The translations under genes and the position numbers were made by a program. A stretch of 64,000 bases of DNA from Virgisporangium aurantiacum (GTDB lineage: Bacteria > Actinomycetota > Actinomycetes > Mycobacteriales > Micromonosporaceae): positions 62,001 through 126,000 of the forward strand of contig NZ_BOPG01000024.1 in the NCBI RefSeq assembly GCF_016863635.1. Reading direction: 5' to 3'. The notes under the pieces were generated by a model. That model worked only from the letters and a program-made list of their open reading frames with translations. It was not told the origin of the DNA and made no database searches. Below are positions 44,167-51,677 of the stretch, piece by piece. How positions within the stretch are numbered: the stretch's first letter is position 1; each line of letters begins with the position of its first letter.

Positions 44167-44609
44167 TGAGCGAGACGCCGTTCCGGCACCTGCACCACAT
44201 CTGCATCGTCGTGCGCGACCTCGACCGCGCCGTCGCCGGCTACGAGTCGATGGGCGTCGGCCCGTGGCAGGACTACCCACCCCTGACCGAGTACCGCACC
44301 CTCGAACACCCCGATCCGGAGGCGTTCCGGGGGCTGCGGTACAAGTTCGTGAACCTCGACAACGTCCAGTTGCAGTTGTGCCAACCGCCGGAGCGCGACT
44401 GCGCCCAGCGCCGGTTCCTCGACGCCCACGGCGAGGGCGTGTACCACCTCGGTTTCGAGGACGACCTCGATGACGCCGAACGGTCCGCGCACACGCTCGG
44501 CCTGACCGTGACGGCGAAGGGCCGACGCGACAACGGTTCCGGCTTCGTCTACTTCGACACCCACGACCGCGGGGGTGTCACGCTGATGGCCCGCCGCACG
44601 GTCAGCTGA
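44166..44609 (+). CDS. VOC family protein (glyoxalase / methylmalonyl-CoA-epimerase-like)
   Basis: 147 residues with two beta-alpha-beta-beta-beta modules. HLHHICIVVRDLDRAVAGYESMGVGPWQ opens the first, with a candidate metal-binding His. EGVYHLGFEDDLDDAE opens the second, with the second His. The expected last-strand Glu is not evident (GGVTLMARR), so the metal site may be incomplete. ATG overlaps the upstream stop, and the gene ends 8 bases inside the convergent acyl-CoA dehydrogenase. Substrate unknown. Confidence 0.8.
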   Translation: MSETPFRHLHHICIVVRDLDRAVAGYESMGVGPWQDYPPLTEYRTLEHPDPEAFRGLRYKFVNLDNVQLQLCQPPERDCAQRRFLDAHGEGVYHLGFEDDLDDAERSAHTLGLTVTAKGRRDNGSGFVYFDTHDRGGVTLMARRTVS

Positions 44610-45735
44610 CCGCCCTGAGCAACGACTTCGCGATCGTGTTCTTCAGGATCTCGGCCGAGCCGCCCGCGACCTCGTACGCCTTGGCGTCGCGGAAGTAGCG
44701 GCCGAACGGGGCGGTCTCCTGCGTGCCGTGCGCGCCGCACACCTGCACCGCCATCCCGGCGACGCGGGTGGCCAGCGCGGCGGCGAGCAGTTTGGCCGCC
44801 GAGGAGGTTCGCTGGTAGTCGCCGCCGGTGTCCAGGTCGTCGGCGGCCTGGTAGCAGACGAGGCGGGCGGCGTCGATCTCGGCGGCGGCCTCGGCGAAGT
44901 ACCACTGGATGCCCTGGAAGTCGAAGATCTTCCCGCCGAACGCCTCCCGCTGCCGCACGTACGCGAACGCGTCGTCGAACGCCGCCCTCGCGATGCCGAG
45001 CGAGATGCCGGCCGCGAGCGTGCGGCTGTTGGACAGCGTCACCATCGCCTGCTTCAGGCCCTTGCCCTCGACGCCGATCAGCGCGTCGACCGGCACCTCG
45101 ACCTCGTCGAGCACCAGGTTCACGTGCGGGCCGTTGCGCAGCCCGAACGTCTCCGCCTCGCGGGTCTCCCTGGTGGACACTCCGGGAGCGTCCCGGTCGA
45201 CGGCGAACGCGGACACGCCCACGTCGGTCTCGGCGAGCACGACGAAGAACTCCGCCCGGGAGCCGGACGTGATGAAAGCCTTCTCGCCGACGATGACCCA
45301 GCCGGCGTCGCTGCGCCGCGCCTTCGTGTCGAGGGACCGGATGTCGCTGCCGCGCCCGCCCTCGGTCAGCGCGTACGACGCCCGCAGACCCTGGGCGTAG
45401 CGGGGAAGGACGCGTTCCTTCAGGCTCTCCGACCCGTACAGTTCGATGATCTTGCTGCTCTGCAGGATCGTGATGAGCGAGACGCCGAGGCTGGCGCTGC
45501 CCGCACCCAGTTCCTCGAAGACCGCGAGGGCGTCGCGCATCGGCGCGCCCTGCCCGCCGTACCGGGTCGGCAGCGTCATCGTGTTCCAGCCCCGGGCGGC
45601 GGTCTGCGCGACGAGGTCGACCGGGTAGACGTCCCGGGTGTCGATGTCGGCGGCCACCGGGCGCACCACGGTCTCGGCGAACTCGCGGGCCGGCGCCGCC
45701 ACCGACTCGTCGGCCAGGTATCTCCACAGCGTCAT
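44602..45735 (-). CDS. Acyl-CoA dehydrogenase
   Basis: 377 residues of the standard fold: an N-terminal helical domain, a beta domain with ALTEGGRGSDIRSLDTKARR and GEKAFITSGSRAEFFVV, then the helical C-domain with QREAFGGKIFDFQGIQWYFAE and QVCGAHGTQETAPFGRYFRDAKAYEVAGGSAEILKN. It introduces an alpha-beta double bond into an acyl-CoA using FAD. It is the last gene of a five-gene operon containing an acyl-CoA ligase and an enoyl-CoA hydratase, so the chemistry is beta-oxidation-like. The start overlaps the dehydrogenase upstream (ATGA). Confidence 0.92.
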   Translation of the reverse strand: MTLWRYLADESVAAPAREFAETVVRPVAADIDTRDVYPVDLVAQTAARGWNTMTLPTRYGGQGAPMRDALAVFEELGAGSASLGVSLITILQSSKIIELYGSESLKERVLPRYAQGLRASYALTEGGRGSDIRSLDTKARRSDAGWVIVGEKAFITSGSRAEFFVVLAETDVGVSAFAVDRDAPGVSTRETREAETFGLRNGPHVNLVLDEVEVPVDALIGVEGKGLKQAMVTLSNSRTLAAGISLGIARAAFDDAFAYVRQREAFGGKIFDFQGIQWYFAEAAAEIDAARLVCYQAADDLDTGGDYQRTSSAAKLLAAALATRVAGMAVQVCGAHGTQETAPFGRYFRDAKAYEVAGGSAEILKNTIAKSLLRAVS

Positions 45736-46763
45736 GTCAGCTCTCCCAGCACGAGGGCGTTGAACTCGTCCATGCCGACGGGGTCGGCGCCGGCCAGGTC
45801 GTAGGTGCGCACACCGCGCGCGTGCACGTCGGCGAGCGCGGCCCGGATCCGCGCCGACATCCGGTACGGGCGCAGGTCTTCGCACCAGTCGAGCAGCGCG
45901 GCCAGCGCGAGCCACGCACCGGTCGGATTGGACCGGCGGGAACCGGTCCGGTGCGGCGACGACCCGTGCGCCGGCTCGAACAAGGCAGACAGCCCGCGCC
46001 CGCGCGACGGGTTGATGGTGGCCGAGCCGCACAGGGCCGGCGAGCCGGCGCGGGCGCACACGACGTCGGACAGGATGTCGCCGAAGATCCCCTCGGTGGC
46101 GATGACGGCCGGCAACTCGTCGAACCGGACCAGTTCGTAGGCGGCCCGGTCGACGTTGACGTTGTCGAACTTCACGCCGCGCTCGGCCGCGACCACCGTC
46201 GCCAGCGACCGCCACAGCCGCGAGGTCGCGAACACGCTCGCCTTGTCGACGCTGATCGCCCGCCGTCCGGGAACCGCATGCTCCGCGGCGAGTTCCAACA
46301 CCTCCCGCACCCGCTCGGGCCGCAGCACGATCTGGTCGACCGCCGGGCCGACGCCGTCGCTCTCGGTGCGCCGGCTCGGGTCGGCGTACGCGCCGCCGGT
46401 GATGTTGCGGACGATGGTGACGTCGTCGACGCCGGGAACCCACACGGTCCGGACGCTGATCCGCAGGTCGAAAATGTGCCGGAGTTCGATGAGCGCGGCC
46501 TCGGGGTTCGGGCAGTCAGCCGCCGGCACACCGGGATGCGTGCCGACGGCGCCGCTGAGGACCACGTCGGCCGCGCGGCAGGCGTCGACGGTCCGCGGCG
46601 GCAGGATCGAGCCGGTCTCCGCCCAGCCCGACGTCCCGTACGGCCACGGGCCGGTCAGCGTCACCGGCGCGCCGTCGGCGGCCATGCGGCGCAGCAGGTC
46701 CAGCGGCCCGTCGAGGATCTCCCGGCCGATGCCGTCGCCGGGCAGCAGCGCGATGGTCGTCAC
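45732..46763 (-). CDS. Isocitrate/isopropylmalate-dehydrogenase family enzyme
   Basis: 343 residues, GTG start in a GTGA overlap. IALLPGDGIGREI opens the protein. The catalytic Tyr and Lys regions are GGAYADPSRRTES and ISVDKASVFATSRLW. EGIFGDILSDV binds the divalent metal, and FEPAHGSSPHRTG marks the cofactor side. Enzymes of this family oxidatively decarboxylate beta-substituted malates (isopropylmalate, tartrate, homoisocitrate). Its placement in an acyl-CoA catabolic operon argues against leucine biosynthesis; a tartrate- or malate-like catabolic substrate is more likely. Confidence 0.85.
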   Translation of the reverse strand: MTTIALLPGDGIGREILDGPLDLLRRMAADGAPVTLTGPWPYGTSGWAETGSILPPRTVDACRAADVVLSGAVGTHPGVPAADCPNPEAALIELRHIFDLRISVRTVWVPGVDDVTIVRNITGGAYADPSRRTESDGVGPAVDQIVLRPERVREVLELAAEHAVPGRRAISVDKASVFATSRLWRSLATVVAAERGVKFDNVNVDRAAYELVRFDELPAVIATEGIFGDILSDVVCARAGSPALCGSATINPSRGRGLSALFEPAHGSSPHRTGSRRSNPTGAWLALAALLDWCEDLRPYRMSARIRAALADVHARGVRTYDLAGADPVGMDEFNALVLGELT

Positions 46764-47581
46764 GTGAGTAGCTCCCGGCCGTTCGTCGCGGTGATCGCGT
46801 GCGCGGCGTCTGCGCCGGCCCGCCGTTCCAGCGAACGCAGCCAGGCCGGCATCGCCTGGGCGGGCGTGGGGTGGTGGGCGTGGCCGAGGTCGGCGCCGAA
46901 CACCAGCAGCGCGGTCGGGTACTCGTCGACGAGGTCGACGCTGGCCGCGCCCGGGCCGCTGAGGATGTCGGGCAGGATGCCGAGTTCGAGGCGCGCGTCC
47001 AGCGTCCGCAGCGCGATCCCCGCAGCGGGATGCCAGCCGAGGAACGGCATCTTCGGGTGGTTCACCAGCAACCGGGTCACCCCACGGGCGCGGGCCGCGG
47101 TGAACAGCACCACGGTCTCGGCGGCGGAGAGGTGACCGCTGGCGAGCACCAGATCGTGGGCCGCGACGACGTCGAGCACGTCGTACCACTCGGGACGCAG
47201 CGCGCCGTCGGTGACGACGTCGACGCGGCGCAGCCGGAAACCCTGGTGCACGCTCAGTTCCGGCCGTTCGGCGCCGGCCTGGTGGGTGGCCGAGGAGACC
47301 GTGGGCATCCACACGATCCGGCCGCCGAGCCGCGCGGCGACCTCGACCGCGTCGGGGTTCGCGCCGCCGACGGGACTGTTGAGCACGATGCCGCCGTGTA
47401 CACCGGCAACGACCGCACGCTCCACAGTGGACCCTTCGTGCGACTTCAGCACGACGGTCGAGAAGCCGAGCGCCCGTTCTGCGGCGACGGTTTCGGCGTC
47501 GGTACCGTGCCGGGGGAGCAGGCTCGGCGACGCGTGCGCGTGCAGATCGACCATGTCGATGGCCCAGTCGGGCAGCGTCAC
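46760..47581 (-). CDS. DUF6282 family putative metal-dependent hydrolase
   Basis: 273 residues from the GTG at 47581, overlapping the ligase stop. The N-terminus has an amidohydrolase-like metal motif, DMVDLHAHASPSLLPRHGTD, then STVVLKSHEG and later LLVNHPKMPFLGW with further His residues. The whole fits a TIM-barrel hydrolase of the DUF6282 group. The reaction is unknown; hydrolysis of an ester, lactone or amide feeding the CoA pathway is an inference from context. Confidence 0.78.
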   Translation of the reverse strand: MTLPDWAIDMVDLHAHASPSLLPRHGTDAETVAAERALGFSTVVLKSHEGSTVERAVVAGVHGGIVLNSPVGGANPDAVEVAARLGGRIVWMPTVSSATHQAGAERPELSVHQGFRLRRVDVVTDGALRPEWYDVLDVVAAHDLVLASGHLSAAETVVLFTAARARGVTRLLVNHPKMPFLGWHPAAGIALRTLDARLELGILPDILSGPGAASVDLVDEYPTALLVFGADLGHAHHPTPAQAMPAWLRSLERRAGADAAHAITATNGRELLT

Positions 47582-48990
47582 AGGGCCGTCCACGAGAGCA
47601 CCTCCTGGCCGTCCAGCAGCCGGCGCTGCACCTTGCCCGCGGCCGCGTCGCGGGGGATGGCGCGCACCTGCGCGACGCGGGCCGGACGCATGAACCCGGG
47701 CAGCGTGGCCGCGACCGCCCGGATCGCGTCGACCGGCACCGGTTCGGCGACCACGTAGAGAACGGCGTCGTCGTCGACGAGGTCGCCCGGTGTCTTCCAC
47801 AGCGCGAGATCGGTCAGCTGCGCGAGCGTCCCGAATCGCTCTTCCACGAACGGGATCGGCACGAACTCGCCCTTGACCCGGATCGACTCCGCGGCCCGTT
47901 CGAGGAACACCAGACCGCCGGCCGCGCCATGGGAGGAGTCGCGGCGGCCGAGGTCGCCGGTGGCGAACCAGCCCTCGGCGTCGGTCGCGCTGTTGAGGAC
48001 GCCGTGCGCGTAGTAGCCGGCGAACAACGTGCCCGGTTCCCTTTCCCGCACGAGGATCTGGCCGTCCACGACGCGATCGTCCACATCGGACCGTGGCAGA
48101 CCGCCGTACCGGCTGGCGTTCGCCGGGATGTCGTCGCCGAGCCGCCACCGGTGCAGGTGGCTCACCCCGGCCGCCTCCGTCGACCCGTAGCCCGAGACCG
48201 CGAGCGGGATGCCGAAGCGGGACACGAACTCGGCGTCGGCGTAGAACATCGTCCGCACCCGGTGCCCCGCCGCGTCGGCCGCAGTCGTGGACCGCTTGAG
48301 GATCTCGACCGGCGGCGCGTGCAACGCCAACGCCGTCACCCCGTGCTCGCGAACGGCGGGCCAGAAGCCGCGCGCGGAGAACCGGTCGACGGTCAGCGCG
48401 TCGGCGCCGGCGGTGAGCGCGCCGACGATGCCGTACCCGAGCGGGTTGATGTGGAACAGCGGCAGCGGGGCCAGCATCCGGTCGGCGGCGGTCAGGCCGA
48501 GCGCGTCGGCGACCGCGCGGCCGAGGCGCAGGAAGTAGCTGTGCGTCTGCGCGCAGAACTTCGGGACGCCGGTGGTGCCGGAGGTGTGCATGAACGAGGC
48601 GATGTCGAACCGGTCGGCGTCGAGGCCGGGCGAGGCCTCGACCTCAAGATCGGGCCAGTCCGCGACCGTGTCGGGCACCTCGGTGACGACGAACGCCGGG
48701 TCCAGGTGGTCGAGCATCGTGGCGAGCAGGTCCTCCGGGTACGTCGGGTTGACCAGCGCCACCGGCGTTCCCGCGAGCAGGCACGCCATCCACACGACGA
48801 GGTAGTCGGTCGAACTCGGCGCGACGACGGCCACCCGGTCACCCGGACGCAGTCCACGGTCCCGCAGCGCCCGGGCGCCGCCGGCGGCCCGCCGCAGCGC
48901 GTCGGAAAGCTCGAGCTGCCGGTCGACCGTTCCGATCCGCAGGTCCGGGCGCTCGGCCGCCCGCGCAATGAGCAATTGCGAAAGGTTCAT
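47578..48990 (-). CDS. AMP-dependent acyl-CoA synthetase/ligase
   Basis: 470 residues, slightly short for the family. The ATP loop is FMHTSGTTGVPKFC. YGSTEAAGVSH is the adenylation motif and GWFATGDLGRR the hinge. AAGKVQRRLL near the C-terminus holds the catalytic Lys of the adenylation half-reaction. It activates a carboxylic acid to its CoA thioester through an acyl-AMP. In the operon it supplies substrate to the dehydrogenase and hydratase. The ATG at 48990 overlaps the hydratase stop. Confidence 0.9.
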   Translation of the reverse strand: MNLSQLLIARAAERPDLRIGTVDRQLELSDALRRAAGGARALRDRGLRPGDRVAVVAPSSTDYLVVWMACLLAGTPVALVNPTYPEDLLATMLDHLDPAFVVTEVPDTVADWPDLEVEASPGLDADRFDIASFMHTSGTTGVPKFCAQTHSYFLRLGRAVADALGLTAADRMLAPLPLFHINPLGYGIVGALTAGADALTVDRFSARGFWPAVREHGVTALALHAPPVEILKRSTTAADAAGHRVRTMFYADAEFVSRFGIPLAVSGYGSTEAAGVSHLHRWRLGDDIPANASRYGGLPRSDVDDRVVDGQILVREREPGTLFAGYYAHGVLNSATDAEGWFATGDLGRRDSSHGAAGGLVFLERAAESIRVKGEFVPIPFVEERFGTLAQLTDLALWKTPGDLVDDDAVLYVVAEPVPVDAIRAVAATLPGFMRPARVAQVRAIPRDAAAGKVQRRLLDGQEVLSWTAL

Positions 48991-49724
48991 CGGGCCGCTT
49001 TCCGGGTGAGCGACCACATCTGCCGGGCGCGTTCGACCTCGGTCGCGGCCGACCACGCGTCGACGCCCGACGTGGTCAGCTGGAGGCTGGTCTTCAGCGC
49101 CCGGGCGAGCTCCGGATCGGCCCGCAGCGGGGCCGCCGCCGCGTCCACGAGCGCGTCGAGGTCGCCGTCGGCCGCGACGTCCCAGATCAGCCCGGCGGCC
49201 TTGGCCTCCAGAGCGGTGAGCGGACACGCGAACACCCCGAGCGCGGCGGCCGCCTGCCGGCCCGCCGTCCGGGCCAGCAGGTGCAGGTGGCCGCCGCCGG
49301 GATGGATGCCGATGGCCGCGAAGCCGGAGATCAACCGGGCGCCGGGCGCGGCGAGCCGCAGGTCGGTCGCCAGGGCCAGGTTCAGCCCGGCGCCGACGGC
49401 GGCACCCTCGATCCGGGCGATCGTCGGCACGGCGAGCCGTCCGACCCGCTCGAACGCCCGGTAGACGGCGCCCAGCTCGTCGTACATCCGGTCGGCGGGC
49501 GCGTCCGCGAGGGCGGCCAGCGTGCCGCGGGCGGCGCCCGAGCAGAACGCGCCGCCGGCGCCGGTGATCACCGCGACGCCCACCGTGGCGTCGGCGTCGA
49601 CCGCGGCGCAGGCGTCGACGAGCGCTTGGGCGCTGGCCCCGTCGAGCGCGTTGCGGGTGGTCGGGCCGTCGAGCGTGATCCGGGCCAGGCCGGCGTCCAC
49701 CGCCAGGGTCACCGTGGTCGTCAT
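48987..49724 (-). CDS. Enoyl-CoA hydratase/isomerase family protein
   Basis: 245 residues from the ATG at 49724; a TTG two codons earlier is possible. The crotonase-fold oxyanion segments are ITGAGGAFCSGAARG and ARIEGAAVGAGLNLALATDLRLA. The usual catalytic Glu positions are not clear, since the relevant stretch reads GIHPGGGHLHLLARTAG. The reaction could therefore be isomerisation, hydrolysis or hydration. First gene of the operon 49724-44602, divergent from a LysR gene 71 bases away. Confidence 0.85.
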   Translation of the reverse strand: MTTTVTLAVDAGLARITLDGPTTRNALDGASAQALVDACAAVDADATVGVAVITGAGGAFCSGAARGTLAALADAPADRMYDELGAVYRAFERVGRLAVPTIARIEGAAVGAGLNLALATDLRLAAPGARLISGFAAIGIHPGGGHLHLLARTAGRQAAAALGVFACPLTALEAKAAGLIWDVAADGDLDALVDAAAAPLRADPELARALKTSLQLTTSGVDAWSAATEVERARQMWSLTRKAAR

Positions 49725-49782
49725 GGTCAAAATGCTTCGGGACCGCGAGCAGTAAGGGAAGAACGACTTCGCACACCCAGCG

Positions 49783-49797
49783 ATAAGCTGACCTTAT
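49783..49797. promoter_or_regulatory. Probable LysR-type binding box overlapping the lysR start codon
   Basis: ATAAG-CTGAC-CTTAT, a perfect 5-base-arm palindrome of 15 bases, matches the size of LysR boxes and includes the first two bases of the LysR ATG at 49796. It lies in the divergent gap with the CoA operon, so the protein could repress itself while activating the operon. Confidence 0.55.
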
Positions 49798-50704
49798 GTC
49801 TCTGAGCTCGGGTCAGCTCGCGCTGCTCGTCGAGATCCAGCGCACCGGCAGCCTGGCCCGGGCCGCGCTCACGCTCGCCGTCAGCCCGCCCGCGGTGTCA
49901 CAGCAACTGGCCCGCCTGGAGCGGGACGTCGGCGCCCCGCTCGTCGAACGCGGCGCCCGCGGCGCCCGGCTCACCCGGCTGGGCGAGCGGCTGGCCGTGC
50001 ACGGGACGCGGGTGGCCGACGAACTGCGCCGGGCCGAGGAGACCGCGGCCGACTTCATCGGCGTCCACCGCAACCGCCTCCGGGTCGGCGCCCCCGCGTC
50101 GGTGACCTACCGGCTGCTGCCCGACGTGCTCGCCGCGATCCGGTTCCGGTTCCCGGCGGCCGAGCTGTCGGTGGACGACATCCTGTCCGACGCGGGTCCC
50201 GGGCTCGTCGCCGACGGCGCGCTCGACCTGGCCGTCTCCGCGAGCTACGGCAGCCTGCCCACCGTCGACGCGGTCACCACCCACCGGATCCTCGCCGACC
50301 CGATGCTCGTCGTCCTGCCCGACACCCACCCGCTCAGCGGGGAAACGGGTCCCCTCGACCTGGCCGACCTCGCCGACGAGCCCTGGGCCAGCGGGCCACC
50401 GGGACGCCCGTCGCGGACCCAGCTCGACGTCGCCGCCGCCGACCGCGGGTTCGTCCCGCACGTGCCGTTCCAGACCGAGTCGTACGACGTCGCGCAGGCC
50501 CTCACCCAGGCCGGCGTCGCCGTCTCGCTGATCCCGCGCCTCGCCCTGACCCACCGGCCGGGCACCCGGGCCCGGCCGACCGCCGCCGGGCTGGTCCGAG
50601 ACGTCGTCGCGATCGTCCCGGCCAGCCACGACCACGTCCCGCTCGCCGACGTGCTGCTGGGCCACCTCGGCGAGGTCGCCCTGAGCCAGGGCGCGCGGCG
50701 ATGA
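49796..50704 (+). CDS. LysR family transcriptional regulator
   Basis: 302 residues. The helix-turn-helix is at about 8-65: LALLVEIQRTGSLARAALTLAVSPPAVSQQLARLERDVGAPLVERG. The effector domain (about 90-290) has the two-lobe layout. The short leader has no clear ribosome site; the message may be nearly leaderless. It is divergent from the acyl-CoA operon, the likely target. Its stop overlaps the phosphotransferase ATG. Confidence 0.92.
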   Translation: MSLSSGQLALLVEIQRTGSLARAALTLAVSPPAVSQQLARLERDVGAPLVERGARGARLTRLGERLAVHGTRVADELRRAEETAADFIGVHRNRLRVGAPASVTYRLLPDVLAAIRFRFPAAELSVDDILSDAGPGLVADGALDLAVSASYGSLPTVDAVTTHRILADPMLVVLPDTHPLSGETGPLDLADLADEPWASGPPGRPSRTQLDVAAADRGFVPHVPFQTESYDVAQALTQAGVAVSLIPRLALTHRPGTRARPTAAGLVRDVVAIVPASHDHVPLADVLLGHLGEVALSQGARR

Positions 50705-51675
50705 TGCCGCTCGCGCAGATCCACCGGCTCGCCCGGACGGTGGACGACGAGCGGCGCAGCCCGGTCGCCGACACGGTGGCGGCGGCGTGGGGCCATCCAC
50801 CCGGGGCGGCCCGGCTGCGGCGCTCCAGCGCGAGTCACGTCTTCGCGGTGCCGACCGCCGGCGTCTACCTCCGGTTCGTCCCGGCGACCCACCGGCCCCT
50901 CGGCGCGGTGACCGCCGTCGCGCGGCTGATGGACACCCTCAGCAGGCGTGGACTGGCCGTGGTGGCGCCGGTCCCGGCGATGTCCGGCGCGCTGGTCGAG
51001 ACCGTCGCCACCGCCATCGGCGACGTCCACGCCACCGCCGTGACGGCCGCGCCGGGCGGCGAGATCGAGGTCGACGCGCTCACCACGACCAGGGCCGCAC
51101 ACTGGGGCGCCGCCCTCGCCCGGCTGCACCGCGACGGCGGCGACGCGGCCGTGCGGCTACCCGGGCCGTTCCCGGAACTGGCCCGGGTGGCGACCACGTT
51201 CCCGGACGATCCGGAGTTCGGGTCCGCCGCCGACCGGATCGCGCGGGCCCTCGCCGCCCTCCCCAGGGACGCGGACCGGTTCGGAACCGTGCACGGCGAC
51301 TTCGAGCTCGACAACGTGAGCTGGGACGCGGAAAGGGCCGTCGCCTTCGACTTCGACGAGGCGGCCCACTCCTGGTACCTGGCCGACATCGCGTTCGCGG
51401 TCCGCGACCTGGCCTCGCTACCGTCCGGCGAGCAGGAACTGTTCGCGGCGTTCCTGACCGGCTACCGGCAGGTCCGTCCGCTGCCGGCGGCCGACCTCGC
51501 GCACCTGCCGCTGTTCACCGCCGCGAATGCCGCCTGCTCCGCGGTGCGCGCCCGATCGGCCGTCGACCCCGCCCGGCCCGACGACCCACCCTGGCTGACC
51601 CGGCTCCGCGCGAACGTCCACGCCCATGCGGCCGGCCAACGCGCGATCGCCGTCGCCGGGTACACCTCGCCGTGA
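50701..51675 (+). CDS. Aminoglycoside-phosphotransferase-fold kinase
   Basis: 324 residues, translationally coupled to the LysR gene (ATGATGA). The kinase catalytic loop is HGDFELDNVSWD, with Asp and Asn in Brenner positions, and the metal-binding motif is AFDFDEAAHSWYLADIAF. The N-lobe is short (RLRRSSASHVFAVPTAGVYLRFVP). Family members phosphorylate small molecules such as aminoglycosides, choline or homoserine. No resistance subfamily motif is recognised, so the substrate is open. Confidence 0.85.
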   Translation: MMPLAQIHRLARTVDDERRSPVADTVAAAWGHPPGAARLRRSSASHVFAVPTAGVYLRFVPATHRPLGAVTAVARLMDTLSRRGLAVVAPVPAMSGALVETVATAIGDVHATAVTAAPGGEIEVDALTTTRAAHWGAALARLHRDGGDAAVRLPGPFPELARVATTFPDDPEFGSAADRIARALAALPRDADRFGTVHGDFELDNVSWDAERAVAFDFDEAAHSWYLADIAFAVRDLASLPSGEQELFAAFLTGYRQVRPLPAADLAHLPLFTAANAACSAVRARSAVDPARPDDPPWLTRLRANVHAHAAGQRAIAVAGYTSP

Positions 51676-51677
51676 GG

